From assembly GCF_000478605.2 (NCBI RefSeq), contig NZ_ASHX02000001.1:2209895-2273894 (forward strand): a stretch of 64,000 nt of DNA, in the 5' to 3' direction. Shown here piece by piece: positions 23,902 through 32,510 of this stretch. The notes beneath the pieces are model-generated. The model made no database searches and had not been told where the DNA came from. It saw only the letters and a program-made list of their open reading frames with translations. This DNA is from Streptomyces thermolilacinus SPC6. GTDB taxonomy: Bacteria; Actinomycetota; Actinomycetes; Streptomycetales; Streptomycetaceae. Both the position numbers and the translations under genes were made by a program. How positions within the stretch are numbered: the first letter of the stretch is position 1; each line of letters opens with the position of its first letter.

Positions 23902-25593
23902 GTGGACCGCACCAGATCGCTCGTCGGCGGCGCCGTCGCGCTCGCCGTCGCGTCCGGGCTCGTCCTGGCCGGCGGCGTCGGCACCGCGCAGGCGGAGGAC
24001 CGCAACGTCGCCCGGAACGCCGGGTTCGAGGCCGGACTCGCCGACTGGACCTGCTCCGGCGGCAGCGGAGCCGCCGTCGCATCGCCGGTCCGCACCGGCG
24101 CCGCCGCCCTGAGGGCCACGCCCGCCGGGCTCGACAACGCCCGCTGCTCCCAGACCGTGAAGGTCCAGCCCAACTCCACGTACAAGCTGTCCGCGTGGGT
24201 GCAGGGCGGGTACGCCTACCTGGGCGCGACCGGCACCGGCACGACCGACGTGTCCACCTGGACGCCCGGCTCCTCCGCCTGGCAGCAGCTGACCACCAGC
24301 TTCACCACCGGCGCGAACACCACGTCCGTCACGGTCTACACGCACGGCTGGTACGGGCAGGCCGCGTACCACGTGGACGACGTGTCGGTCTTCGGCCCGG
24401 ACGGCGGCGGGGCCGGCGACCCCGACCCGGTCGTGCCCGCGCCGCCGGCGGGGCTGACCGCCGGGACGGTGACCTCGTCGTCCGTGGCGCTCTCCTGGAG
24501 CCCGGTGAGCGGCGCGACCGGCTACCACGTGTACCGGGACGGGGCCCGCGTCCAGTCCGTGTCCGGCACGTCGGCGACCGTGACGGGCCTGGCCGCCGAC
24601 ACGTCGTACGCGTTCCAGGTGACCGCGGCCAACGCGGCGGGCGAGTCGGCCCGTTCCGCGACCGTCACCGCCCGCACCGCGCCGGGCGGCGGCACCAACC
24701 CGAACCCGTCCGTGCCGAAGCACGCGCTGACCGGCTACTGGCAGAACTTCGACAACGGCGCCAAGGTGCAGAAGCTGCGCGAGGTACAGAGCCAGTACGA
24801 CATCATCGCCGTGTCGTTCGCGGACTCCACGACGACGCCCGGCCAGATCACCTTCAACCTGGACCCGGCGGTCGGCTACGCCTCGGTCGCCGACTTCAAG
24901 GCGGACATCGCCGCGAAGAAGGCCGCGGGCAAGTCGGTCGTCCTGTCGGTCGGCGGCGAGAAGGGCAACGTCATCATCAACAGCGACGCCTCCGCGACGG
25001 CGTTCGCGAACAGCGCGTACGCGCTGATGCAGGACTACGGCTTCAGCGGCGTGGACATCGACCTGGAGCACGGCATCAACGCCACGTACCTGACGAAGGC
25101 GCTGCGCCAGCTGTCGGCGAAGGCGGGCCCGGGGATGGTCCTGACGATGGCGCCGCAGACCATCGACATGCAGAACACGAACACCGAGTACTTCAAGCTG
25201 GCGCTGGCCGTGAAGGACATCCTGACGGTCGTCAACACGCAGTACTACAACAGCGGTTCCATGCTGGGCTGCGACGGCAAGGTCTACTCGCAGGGGTCGG
25301 TGGACTTCCTCACCGCGCTCGCCTGCATCCAGCTGGAGGGCGGCCTCGACCCGTCACAGGTCGGCCTCGGCGTCCCGGCGTCGCCGCGCGGCGCGGGCAG
25401 CGGCTACGTCGACCCGTCCATCGTGAAGAACGCCCTGGACTGCCTGACGCGCGGCACCGGCTGCGGCTCGTTCAAGCCGTCCAAGACGTGGCCGTCGCTG
25501 CGCGGCGCCATGACGTGGTCCACCAACTGGGACGCGACGGCCGGCAACGCCTGGTCCAACGCCGTCGGCCCGCACGTCCACAACCTGCCGTAG
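23902..25593 (+). CDS. Secreted chitinase, CBM + fibronectin III + GH18
   Basis: Extracellular endo/exochitinase, 563 residues. Signal peptide (about 1-32, ending GTAQA), a carbohydrate-binding jelly-roll module (about 33-170, NVARNAGFEAGLADW start), a fibronectin type III domain (about 185-268, PPAGLTAGTVTSSSVALSWS) and a GH18 catalytic domain (about 277-563). The catalytic motif is GVDIDLEHG with the acid Glu near 389, and the substrate-binding GGEKGN segment is intact. GTG 23902 has GGAGGA 5 bases upstream. The architecture matches Streptomyces ChiC/ChiD-type enzymes. It is regulated from a DasR-like site and followed by a hairpin. Confidence 0.96.
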   Translation: MDRTRSLVGGAVALAVASGLVLAGGVGTAQAEDRNVARNAGFEAGLADWTCSGGSGAAVASPVRTGAAALRATPAGLDNARCSQTVKVQPNSTYKLSAWVQGGYAYLGATGTGTTDVSTWTPGSSAWQQLTTSFTTGANTTSVTVYTHGWYGQAAYHVDDVSVFGPDGGGAGDPDPVVPAPPAGLTAGTVTSSSVALSWSPVSGATGYHVYRDGARVQSVSGTSATVTGLAADTSYAFQVTAANAAGESARSATVTARTAPGGGTNPNPSVPKHALTGYWQNFDNGAKVQKLREVQSQYDIIAVSFADSTTTPGQITFNLDPAVGYASVADFKADIAAKKAAGKSVVLSVGGEKGNVIINSDASATAFANSAYALMQDYGFSGVDIDLEHGINATYLTKALRQLSAKAGPGMVLTMAPQTIDMQNTNTEYFKLALAVKDILTVVNTQYYNSGSMLGCDGKVYSQGSVDFLTALACIQLEGGLDPSQVGLGVPASPRGAGSGYVDPSIVKNALDCLTRGTGCGSFKPSKTWPSLRGAMTWSTNWDATAGNAWSNAVGPHVHNLP

Positions 25594-25611
25594 ACGCGGG
25601 CGTACGGGTTG

Positions 25612-25643
25612 GGGGGCGCCGCACCGGGGGGTGTGGCGCCCCC
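25612..25643. terminator. Bidirectional hairpin between chitinase and Nramp-like gene
   Basis: Inverted repeat of 14 bp with one mismatch (arms 25612-25625 and 25630-25643, 4-nt loop) in a 54-bp gap between convergent genes. Confidence 0.85.
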
Positions 25644-25647
25644 GCGC

Positions 25648-27024
25648 TCACCAGGGCAGCTCGCGCACCTGCTGGACGCACAGCACCAGGAACAGCAGCC
25701 CGGCCGCGCCCAGCACCGCGTTGCTGAGCCACCCGTTGCGCCACGCGCGGGGCGTACGGGAGGAGTTGAGCAGCCACAGCAGCGTCAGGGCGAGGAACGG
25801 CATGAAGAAGGCGCCGATCACGCCGTAGACGACGACCAGCACGAACGGCCGGTCCAGGAAGAGCAGCGCCATCGGCGGGAACGTCAGCCACAGCAGGTAC
25901 GCGCGGAACGGCACCGACCGCTCCACCGGCACGGCACCCGGAGCAGCACCGGCGCCGGCCCCCGCCGAGGCCCCGGCCCCGCCCCGCAGCCGCGCCACGA
26001 AGTCCGCGAACAGCAGGCTCACGCCCTGCCACACGCCGATCAGCGAGGTGACCGACGCGGCGAAGAACCCGACCAGGAACAGCTTCGCCGTGGCCGTCCC
26101 GTACCGCTCGTCCAGCACCCCGCCCAGGTCGATCAGGCCCTTGTCGCCCTGGGCGATCGCGATGCCCGAGGAGTGCAGCAGCTCGGCGCCCACGATGAGC
26201 ATGGCGACCACGAAGATCCCGGTCGTGAGGTACGCGACCCGGTTGTCCAGCCGCATGACCCGCATCCAGCCGGTGTCCCGCCAGCCCTTGGCGTTCACCC
26301 AGTAGCCGTACGCGGCGAGGGTGATCGTGCCGCCGACGCCGCCGACCAGGCCCAGGGTGTAGAGGAGCGAGCCGTCCGGGAGGGCGGGGACGAGCCCCGC
26401 CGCGAGGTCGCCCAGGTTGGGCGCGACCCGCACCGCCAGGTACACGGTGACCAGGAACATCACACCGACCAGCGCCGTCATGACCTTCTCGAAGACGGCG
26501 TACCGGTTGAACCACACGAACAGCAGTCCGCCCACCCCGCACAGCACGGCCCACCACTTCAGGCCCATGACGCCGGGGAACAGCGCGGCGAGCGGCAGCG
26601 CGGTCGAGGACATCGCGGCGGCGCCGTAGACGAAGCCCCAGACGCCGACGTACCCGGCGAAGTAGACGGTCGTCCACGCGCCGAGCGAGCGCCAGCCGTC
26701 GAGCAGCGTACGGCCGGTGGCCAGGTGCCAGCGGCCCGCGGCCTCGGCGAGCGAGATCTTGATGAGGCAGCCGAGCACGGCCGCCCAGAGCAGCGTGTAG
26801 CCGTACTTGCCGCCCGCGACGAGCGTGGCCACCAGGTCACCGGCGCCGACACCGGTCGCGGCGACCACGATGCCGGGCCCGATGTGCCGCCAGCCCGGCC
26901 GCCGCATCGCGGGCGCGGCCGCACCGCCCCCGGCGCCCGCCCCCGGGCCGGTGCCGTCACGCCCTCCCGGACCGCCCCCGTCACGGGCCCCAGGGCCCTC
27001 CGCCGTGTCCGCGGTGTCCGTCAT
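25648..27024 (-). CDS. Nramp-related membrane transporter lacking canonical metal motifs
   Basis: 458-residue polytopic protein, about eleven helices, with the Nramp/LeuT-like fold pattern: [24 protein letters not shown] in helix 1 and [15 protein letters not shown] in helix 6. Canonical Nramp transporters carry DPGN and MPH at these positions for transition-metal binding. Here they read GAGD and lack the Met and His, so the substrate is probably not manganese or iron. An internal Ala/Gly/Pro loop ([18 protein letters not shown]) lies before the last helices. ATG 27024 has AGGAGAGGGG. It is a single gene, convergent with the chitinase gene. Confidence 0.85.
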   Translation of the reverse strand: MTDTADTAEGPGARDGGGPGGRDGTGPGAGAGGGAAAPAMRRPGWRHIGPGIVVAATGVGAGDLVATLVAGGKYGYTLLWAAVLGCLIKISLAEAAGRWHLATGRTLLDGWRSLGAWTTVYFAGYVGVWGFVYGAAAMSSTALPLAALFPGVMGLKWWAVLCGVGGLLFVWFNRYAVFEKVMTALVGVMFLVTVYLAVRVAPNLGDLAAGLVPALPDGSLLYTLGLVGGVGGTITLAAYGYWVNAKGWRDTGWMRVMRLDNRVAYLTTGIFVVAMLIVGAELLHSSGIAIAQGDKGLIDLGGVLDERYGTATAKLFLVGFFAASVTSLIGVWQGVSLLFADFVARLRGGAGASAGAGAGAAPGAVPVERSVPFRAYLLWLTFPPMALLFLDRPFVLVVVYGVIGAFFMPFLALTLLWLLNSSRTPRAWRNGWLSNAVLGAAGLLFLVLCVQQVRELPW

Positions 27025-27136
27025 GAGCCGTCCGCCCCTCTCCTCGTCCCGTCCGATCATGCGCACGTCATCCGGGCACCCGCGGACGCCCATGGGCGGG
27101 CGGGCGGGGCGCGGTGACGCGGCAGATCTTCCCCCC

Positions 27137-27231
27137 GTGACCGGACTTCACTCGCGTGGTCGGAGTTCGCCCGCGCGACCGGACTCCGCTCGCGTGACCG
27201 GACTTCGCCCGCCTGACCGGACTTCGCTCTT
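27137..27231. repeat. Five tandem copies of a 19-bp repeat upstream of the carboxypeptidase gene
   Basis: Units start at 27137, 27156, 27175, 27194 and 27213, each exactly 19 bp and without spacers. The consensus is GTGACCGGACTTCGCYCGC. Unit 2 is most diverged (GTGGTCGGAGTTCGCCCGC). The unit length is not a multiple of three and no gene runs through it, so this is non-coding. It ends about 73 bases before the carboxypeptidase ATG and lies between divergent genes, so an operator array is the natural guess. Confidence 0.93.
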
Positions 27232-27304
27232 GACGCGATCATGCCATGACCGCACTCTGCGACGCACGGGGACACCCACCCCGACCCCCACTCCAGGAGC
27301 CAGC

Positions 27305-28651
27305 ATGCGACTACGCATCCCCGGCGGACGGTCCGTCACCCTCGCGGCCGCACTCGCCCTCGCCGTCGTGGCACCGCTGACCGCCGCCGCGAGCACCCCC
27401 GGTACGGCGGCCCCGCCGGCCGCCCCGGCCGCCGCGGCCGACGAGGTCATCCGCCAGTACGAGATCCACGGCCCGTCCACCCCCGCCGAACGCGCCGCCC
27501 TCGCCGCGACCGGAGCCTCCCTCGACGAGGTGGACGACCACACGGTCGTGGTCAGCGCCAACGCCGAGCAGGCCAAGCGGCTGCGCGCCCAGGGCCACCG
27601 CCTGGAGGCCCTGCCCGCGCCCCCGGACCGCAGCGCGGGCGGCCCCGTCACGCCCATGGACTTCCCGCCCGCCGACTCGCGGTACCACAACTACGCGGAG
27701 ATGACGGCGGAGATCAACCAACGGCTCCAGCAGTACCCCGGCATCATGAGCAAGCGCGTGATCGGCAAGTCGTACCAGGGCCGCGACATCGTCGCCATCA
27801 AGATCAGCGACAATGTGGCGGCCGACGAGAACGAGCCCGAGGTGCTGTTCACCCACCACCAGCACGCCCGCGAGCACCTCACCGTCGAGATGGCCCTCTA
27901 CCTGCTGCGCGAACTCGGCGCGGGCTACGGCTCCGACAGCCGCGTCACCAACGCCGTCAACGGCCGCGAGATCTGGATCGTGCCGGACCTCAACCCGGAC
28001 GGCGGCGAGTACGACATCGCCTCCGGCTCGTACCGCAGCTGGCGCAAGAACCGGCAGCCCAACCCCGGCTCGTCGTACGTCGGCACGGACATGAACCGGA
28101 ACTGGGACTACAAGTGGGGCTGCTGCGGCGGCTCCTCCGGCTCGCCGAGCTCCTCCACCTACCGCGGCTCGGCGCCCGAGTCCGCGCCCGAGGTGAAGGT
28201 GGTAGCCGACTTCGTCCGCTCCCGGGTCGTCGGCGGGAAGCAGCAGATCAGGGCGGCCATCGACTTCCACACGTACAGCGAGCTGATCCTCTGGCCGTAC
28301 GGCTGGACCTACGCCGACACGGCGCCCGGCATGACCCAGGACGACCGGGACGCCTTCGCCGCCGTCGGCCGCAAGATGGCCGCCAGCAACGGCTACACCC
28401 CCGAGCAGTCCAGCGACCTGTACGTCACCGACGGGTCGATCGACGACTGGCTGTGGGGCGACCAGCGCATCTTCGGCTACACCTTCGAGATGTACCCGAG
28501 CGGCTCCTCCGGCGGCGGCTTCTACCCGCCCGACGAGGTGATCGAGCGCGAGACCGCCCGCAACCGCGACGCGGTGCTCCAGCTCCTGGAGAACGCCGAC
28601 TGCATGTACCGCTCGATCGGCAAGCAGCAGCAGTACTGCGCGACCCCCTGA
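27305..28651 (+). CDS. Secreted zinc carboxypeptidase, M14 family
   Basis: Extracellular metallocarboxypeptidase, 448 residues, releasing C-terminal amino acids from peptides. Signal peptide (about 1-30), a propeptide-like region to about 120, then the M14 domain starting at [19 protein letters not shown]. Zinc ligands are H and E in HHQHAREH (about 188-191) and H in AIDFHTYSE (about 321); the catalytic Glu is in YTFEMYP (about 395). A WGCCGG segment and C-terminal cysteines suggest disulfides. ATG 27305 has CAGGAG. The 19-bp repeat array directly upstream suggests dedicated regulation. Confidence 0.95.
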   Translation: MRLRIPGGRSVTLAAALALAVVAPLTAAASTPGTAAPPAAPAAAADEVIRQYEIHGPSTPAERAALAATGASLDEVDDHTVVVSANAEQAKRLRAQGHRLEALPAPPDRSAGGPVTPMDFPPADSRYHNYAEMTAEINQRLQQYPGIMSKRVIGKSYQGRDIVAIKISDNVAADENEPEVLFTHHQHAREHLTVEMALYLLRELGAGYGSDSRVTNAVNGREIWIVPDLNPDGGEYDIASGSYRSWRKNRQPNPGSSYVGTDMNRNWDYKWGCCGGSSGSPSSSTYRGSAPESAPEVKVVADFVRSRVVGGKQQIRAAIDFHTYSELILWPYGWTYADTAPGMTQDDRDAFAAVGRKMAASNGYTPEQSSDLYVTDGSIDDWLWGDQRIFGYTFEMYPSGSSGGGFYPPDEVIERETARNRDAVLQLLENADCMYRSIGKQQQYCATP

Positions 28652-28677
28652 GGCACCGCCCGGCGCCGGGCCCCCCG

Positions 28678-28708
28678 CGCGGTGGTACGGGTCGTCCGTA
28701 CCACCGCG
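28678..28708. terminator. Bidirectional hairpin between carboxypeptidase and ridA
   Basis: Perfect 13-bp inverted repeat (arms 28678-28690 and 28696-28708, 5-nt loop) between convergent genes. Confidence 0.88.
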
Positions 28709-28740
28709 ACCGGCGTCAAGAACCCCGGCCCGCCCTCGGG

Positions 28741-29142
28741 TCAGTCCAGTACGGCGAGCGCGTCGATCTCGACGAGGAGGCCCTCCGGGAGGCCGACGTA
28801 CACGGTCGTGCGGGCGGGCGGCACGGCGACGTCCGCGAGGTACTCGTCGTACACGGCGTTCATCTCGGCGAAGTGCGCCACGTCGGTCAGGTACACGCGC
28901 AGCATCATCACGTCGTCCCAGCTCGCGCCCGCCTCGGTGAGGACCGACTCGACGTTCCTCAGCGTCTGGACGGCCTGCTCGCGCAGGGAGGGGCCCGCCA
29001 CGGCCGGCGGCTCGCCCGGCACGGCGGGGAGGAAGCCGACCTGCCCGGCGACCTGGAGGATGTGCCCCTTCCGGACGCCGTGGGAGAACCGGGCGGGCGG
29101 GACGGTGTGCGCGGGCGGCGTGACGGCGGTCTTCTGGCTCAT
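28741..29142 (-). CDS. RidA family enamine/imine deaminase
   Basis: 133-residue RidA/YER057c/UK114 protein, forming trimers that hydrolyse reactive 2-aminoacrylate and related imines made by PLP-dependent dehydratases. It shows the family end block PPARTTVYVGLPEGLLVEIDALAV, including the active-site Arg. ATG 29142 directly follows the TAG of the iclR gene with AAGGAG inside the end of iclR, so translation is coupled. It is the last gene of pfkB-iclR-ridA, divergent from a PLP-type amino-acid deaminase, which makes the chemistry coherent. Confidence 0.92.
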   Translation of the reverse strand: MSQKTAVTPPAHTVPPARFSHGVRKGHILQVAGQVGFLPAVPGEPPAVAGPSLREQAVQTLRNVESVLTEAGASWDDVMMLRVYLTDVAHFAEMNAVYDEYLADVAVPPARTTVYVGLPEGLLVEIDALAVLD

Positions 29143-29901
29143 CTACGTCTCCTTGGGAGGGTTCGTACCGGAGTAGTCGTCGCTGACGGCCCGCGCGGTG
29201 CGGCGCACGCGCGGGAGGAGGGCGAGGAGTCCGTCGGCGGGCACCACCACATTGGGCGCGGACACCGAAAGGGCGGCGACGACGGCGCCGTCGGGGCCGC
29301 GCACCGGGGCGGCGACGCAGTTGACGGACTCCTCGTGGCCGCCCAGGTCGGCGGCCCAGCCCTGGTCCCGTACGGTCGCCAGCTCCGTGCGGAAGGCGGC
29401 GGCGTCGGGCGTCGAACGGGAGGTGTAGGCCTGGTAGTCGAGTCGGGCGGTCAGGGCGTGGCGCTCCGGCTCGGGCAGGTCGGCGAGGATCACCTTGGCG
29501 ACGGCGGCCACGGTGATCGCGACGGGGCGGCCGATCCGCGAGTACATCCGCACCGGGTAGCGGCTCTCGACCTTGTCGATGTACAGCACCTCGTCGCCCT
29601 CCCGGACGGCGAGGTGGACCGTGTGGCCGGTCTCCTCGTTGAGGCGGACGAGGTGCGGGTGGGCGATCTCCCGTACGTCGAGGTTCTCGGCGGCCGCCTG
29701 GGCGAGGGCGAACAGGCGGGCGCCGAGCCGGTAGCGCTGGTCCTGCTGACGGTGGACGAGGCCGTGCTCGTGCAGGGTGCGCAGCAGGCGCAGGGCGGTC
29801 GACTTGTGGACGCCGAGCCGGGTCGCGACCTGCCCCAGGTCGGCGGGGCCCTGTGCGAGCAGCGGCAGGATGCTGAGCGCCCGGTCCACGGTCTGGCTCA
29901 T
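29143..29901 (-). CDS. IclR-family transcriptional regulator
   Basis: 252-residue IclR-type regulator. N-terminal winged helix (about 1-65: VDRALSILPLLAQGPADLGQVATRLGVHKSTALRLLRTLHEHGLV), then the GAF-like effector domain with HLAVREGDEVLYIDKVES and VNCVAAPVRGPDGAVVAALSVS. These regulators usually bind a small metabolite such as a sugar acid or keto acid. ATG 29901 overlaps the TGA of the upstream kinase gene (ATGA) and has GAGGAGG. It probably controls its own operon and the divergent deaminase/deacylase operon; a candidate operator lies at 31090-31115. Confidence 0.93.
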   Translation of the reverse strand: MSQTVDRALSILPLLAQGPADLGQVATRLGVHKSTALRLLRTLHEHGLVHRQQDQRYRLGARLFALAQAAAENLDVREIAHPHLVRLNEETGHTVHLAVREGDEVLYIDKVESRYPVRMYSRIGRPVAITVAAVAKVILADLPEPERHALTARLDYQAYTSRSTPDAAAFRTELATVRDQGWAADLGGHEESVNCVAAPVRGPDGAVVAALSVSAPNVVVPADGLLALLPRVRRTARAVSDDYSGTNPPKET

Positions 29902-30992
29902 CGCGCGGGTACCTCCTCGTCGTCGTCCGGCGCCGGTCCGGGCCGCGCGGGGCGGCACGGTGCTCCGTGGCCACCGGGATCGGGTGCGGGTGCCCGCGGG
30001 GGCGCCAGGTCGCCGGGTACGGCGAGGACGGCGGCGGCCGCCCGGTGTCCGTACCGCAGCCGCTCCGCGACGGGCAGCCCGCGCAGGGTCGCGTCGAGGA
30101 ACCCGGCCGCGAAGGCGTCCCCGGCCCCGGCGTACGACACGACGTCCACGGGCGGCGCGGGCACGAAGATCCGCACGTCACGCCGGGTGCCCGGCTCGCG
30201 GGCGAAGGCGGTCGCCCCGGCCGCGCCCTGCTTGACGACCAGCACGTCCGGCTCCGGCAGGGCCGCGCGGACGGCGTCCGGACCGCCGTCGAGACCCAGC
30301 GCGTCGGCGGCCTCGTCCTCCCCGGCCAGGACCAGGTCCGCGCCGCGCGCCAGGGCGAGCAGGACGCGCCGGGCGCTCGCCCCGTCGGACCACAGGGAGG
30401 GGCGGTGGTTCAGGTCGAAGGAGACCAGGGCCCGGCCCGGGCGCCGCGTGGTGAGCGCCGCCGCCAGCTCACGGCAGCCGGGCGAGAGCGCCGGGGTGAT
30501 GCCGGTCAGGTGCAGCCACCGTCCGGCCATGGCCTGCCCGTACGGGACGTTCCGCGGCGACATCGCGGACGCGGCGGACCCGGCCCGGTGGTACACGACC
30601 TCGTGGGCGGCGTCGGCCCGGTCGGCGGCCGTGCGGAAGTACACCCCGGTCGGCCGGTGCGGGTCGCGGCGTACGGACGACACGTCGACGCCGTACGCGG
30701 CGACCGCCGCCACCAGGTGGTCGCCGAACCCGTCGGTGCCGACCCGGCTGATCCAGCGCGTCCGGTGCCCGGCGGCGGCCAGCGCGCAGGCGACGTTCGA
30801 CTCGGCGCCGCCCGCGGCGCGGGTGAACGACGGCACGTCCGCGAGGCGCCCGGGCCGGGACGGCAGGAAGGCCACCATGGACTCGCCCAGGCACACCACG
30901 TCCGGCCGCTCCCGCCCGCCCGGGCGCGCGACGTCCGGCTCCGCCCGCCCGCCCGGGCGCGCGACGGCGGGGTCGATCCGAGAGTCGGCCAT
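29898..30992 (-). CDS. PfkB-family sugar kinase (2-keto-3-deoxygluconate kinase-like)
   Basis: 364-residue ribokinase-fold kinase. The N-terminal lid region begins VVCLGESMVAFLP, typical of KdgK-type members; the substrate block AAGGAESNVACALAAAGHRTRWISRVGTDGFG follows, and the C-terminal PfkB signature is YAGAGDAFAAGFLDATL with the catalytic Asp in GAGD (about 300-313). The first 30 residues contain two copies of a VARPGGRxEPDV repeat. ATG 30992 has GGGGAG. Substrate assignment is by similarity of motifs only; in this cluster it may instead act on a sugar-acid product unrelated to D-amino acids. Confidence 0.87.
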   Translation of the reverse strand: MADSRIDPAVARPGGRAEPDVARPGGRERPDVVCLGESMVAFLPSRPGRLADVPSFTRAAGGAESNVACALAAAGHRTRWISRVGTDGFGDHLVAAVAAYGVDVSSVRRDPHRPTGVYFRTAADRADAAHEVVYHRAGSAASAMSPRNVPYGQAMAGRWLHLTGITPALSPGCRELAAALTTRRPGRALVSFDLNHRPSLWSDGASARRVLLALARGADLVLAGEDEAADALGLDGGPDAVRAALPEPDVLVVKQGAAGATAFAREPGTRRDVRIFVPAPPVDVVSYAGAGDAFAAGFLDATLRGLPVAERLRYGHRAAAAVLAVPGDLAPPRAPAPDPGGHGAPCRPARPGPAPDDDEEVPAR

Positions 30993-31089
30993 CACGCTCC
31001 CCGCCCGTCCATCGGCTCCGTGGAGCCCGCCCGGCCGGGGCCATTGACCCGGCGTCCGCCCGGATGTTAGACACCGACGACCAGCATCC

Positions 31090-31115
31090 GCAACGACCGT
31101 TGCACACAGCGCAAC
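31090..31115. promoter_or_regulatory. Candidate IclR operator: GCAAC/GTTGC/GCAAC triple dyad
   Basis: GCAAC (31090-31094), GTTGC (31099-31103) and GCAAC (31111-31115) form two overlapping inverted repeats 15 bases before the deaminase start codon, in the divergent gap between the kinase and deaminase genes. Position and symmetry suit a dimeric repressor such as the adjacent IclR protein. Confidence 0.5.
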
Positions 31116-31129
31116 CAGAGGGAGGCCCG

Positions 31130-32503
31130 ATGGCCGCCGAACAGCCGCCGGCACCCCGCACCCCCGCCGCCTCCCCCGCATCCTCCGCCTCCCCGGCCTC
31201 CTCCGGCTCACCCTCCGCCTCCCCCGGCTCGCCCTCGGCCCTCGCCGCCCGGCTCGCGGACGAGCGCCTCGACCACCGCTTCAAGGGGCTCCCGCCCGAC
31301 GCGGACGGCCTGACGGCCGGTGACCTGGCCGCCCAGCGGCGCGATGTGTTCACCGGCGGCTTCACCACCCCGCTCCTCACGCTCTGCGCCGACGCCCTGG
31401 AGCACAACCTGGCGCTGCTCGGCACGTACACCGCGCGCCACGGCCTGGCGTTCGCCCCGCACGGCAAGACGACGATGGCGCCGGGGTTGTTCGCCCGTCA
31501 GCTGGACCTCGGCGCCTGGGGCATCACCGTGGCCGTCCCGCACCAGGTGCGGGTGTGCCGGGCGTTCGGGGTGCGGCGGGTGTTCCTGGCGAACGAGCTG
31601 GTGGACGCGGCGGCCCTGCGCTGGGTCGCGGGGCAGCTCGCGGCGGACCCGGAATTCCGGTTCGTCTGCTACGTGGACTCGGTGCGCGGCGTCGAGCTGA
31701 TGGACGAGGCGCTGGCCGGGTGCGCGCGGCCGGTGGACGTGGTGGTGGAGCTGGCGGCGGGCGAGGGCGCCAGGACCGGGGTGCGGACGGACGCGGCCGC
31801 CCTGGAGGTCGCCGGGGTGGCGGCACGTGCCGCGTCGCTGCGGCTGGTCGGCGTCGCCGGGTACGAGGCGCAGGTGCCGGACGCGTCCCCGGAGACCGTA
31901 CGGGCGTGGCTGCGGCGGCTGGTGGGCCTGGCGGCGGAGCTGGACGGGAAGGGCCTGTTCGCGGACGCGGAGGAGATCGTCCTCAGCGCGGGCGGCAGCG
32001 AGTGGTTCGACGCGGTGGCGGAGGTGTTCGCCGGGGCGCCGCAGCTGTCGGCGCCGGTGCTGAAGCTGCTGCGGTCGGGGGCGTACGTCTCCCACGACCA
32101 CGGGCACTACGAGCGGCTGACGCCGTTCAACCGGGTCCCGGAGGAGGGCGCGCTGGAGCCCGCGTTCCGGCTGTGGGCGCAGGTCGTGTCGCGGCCCACG
32201 CCGACGGAGGCGTTCCTCAACGCGGGCAAGCGGGACGTGTCGTACGACCTGGCGCTGCCCGTGCCGCGGCTGGTGCGGTCCGGGCGGGACGGTACGGTCC
32301 GCGCGGCGGAGGGCCTGGAGGTGACGGCCCTGTCGGACCAGCACGCGTGGCTGCGGACCGGCCCGGAGGGCGCGGCGCTGGAGGTCGGGGACTGGGTGGC
32401 ACTGGGTCTGGCGCACCCGTGCACGGTGTTCGAGAAGTGGCCGCTGATCCCGGTGGTGGAGGCGGACGGGACGGCCGTCGACTACGTCCGTACGTTCTTC
32501 TGA
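31130..32503 (+). CDS. PLP-dependent amino-acid deaminase / D-threonine aldolase-like (fold type III)
   Basis: 457-residue enzyme of the alanine-racemase-fold group that includes D-serine dehydratase and D-threonine aldolase. The PLP lysine is in [11 protein letters not shown] (about residue 112), and the C-terminal zinc site of the DSD1 type is suggested by SDQHAWL and [12 protein letters not shown]. An Ala/Ser/Pro-rich N-terminus (about 1-40) is low-complexity. ATG 31130 has GAGGGAGG; an upstream ATG at 31064 is less likely. It is followed after 7 bases by the N-acyl-D-amino-acid deacylase gene, so it likely deaminates or cleaves D-amino acids. The exact substrate is unknown. Confidence 0.86.
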   Translation: MAAEQPPAPRTPAASPASSASPASSGSPSASPGSPSALAARLADERLDHRFKGLPPDADGLTAGDLAAQRRDVFTGGFTTPLLTLCADALEHNLALLGTYTARHGLAFAPHGKTTMAPGLFARQLDLGAWGITVAVPHQVRVCRAFGVRRVFLANELVDAAALRWVAGQLAADPEFRFVCYVDSVRGVELMDEALAGCARPVDVVVELAAGEGARTGVRTDAAALEVAGVAARAASLRLVGVAGYEAQVPDASPETVRAWLRRLVGLAAELDGKGLFADAEEIVLSAGGSEWFDAVAEVFAGAPQLSAPVLKLLRSGAYVSHDHGHYERLTPFNRVPEEGALEPAFRLWAQVVSRPTPTEAFLNAGKRDVSYDLALPVPRLVRSGRDGTVRAAEGLEVTALSDQHAWLRTGPEGAALEVGDWVALGLAHPCTVFEKWPLIPVVEADGTAVDYVRTFF

Positions 32504-32510
32504 GGTCCCG

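Noticed and set aside
27137..27231. CRISPR array
   Set aside because: Units are 19 bp and directly adjacent with no spacers, and there are no cas genes.
27137..27231. Plasmid replication iterons
   Set aside because: No replication initiator gene or AT-rich unwinding region nearby; surroundings are ordinary chromosome.
27311..30181. A 956-codon open frame on the minus strand
   Set aside because: It runs opposite the carboxypeptidase gene and out of frame with ridA/iclR/pfkB; composition is typical of a GC-rich shadow frame with no domain.
28114..31047. A 977-codon open frame on the plus strand
   Set aside because: Shadow of the carboxypeptidase, ridA, iclR and pfkB genes; no recognisable domain.
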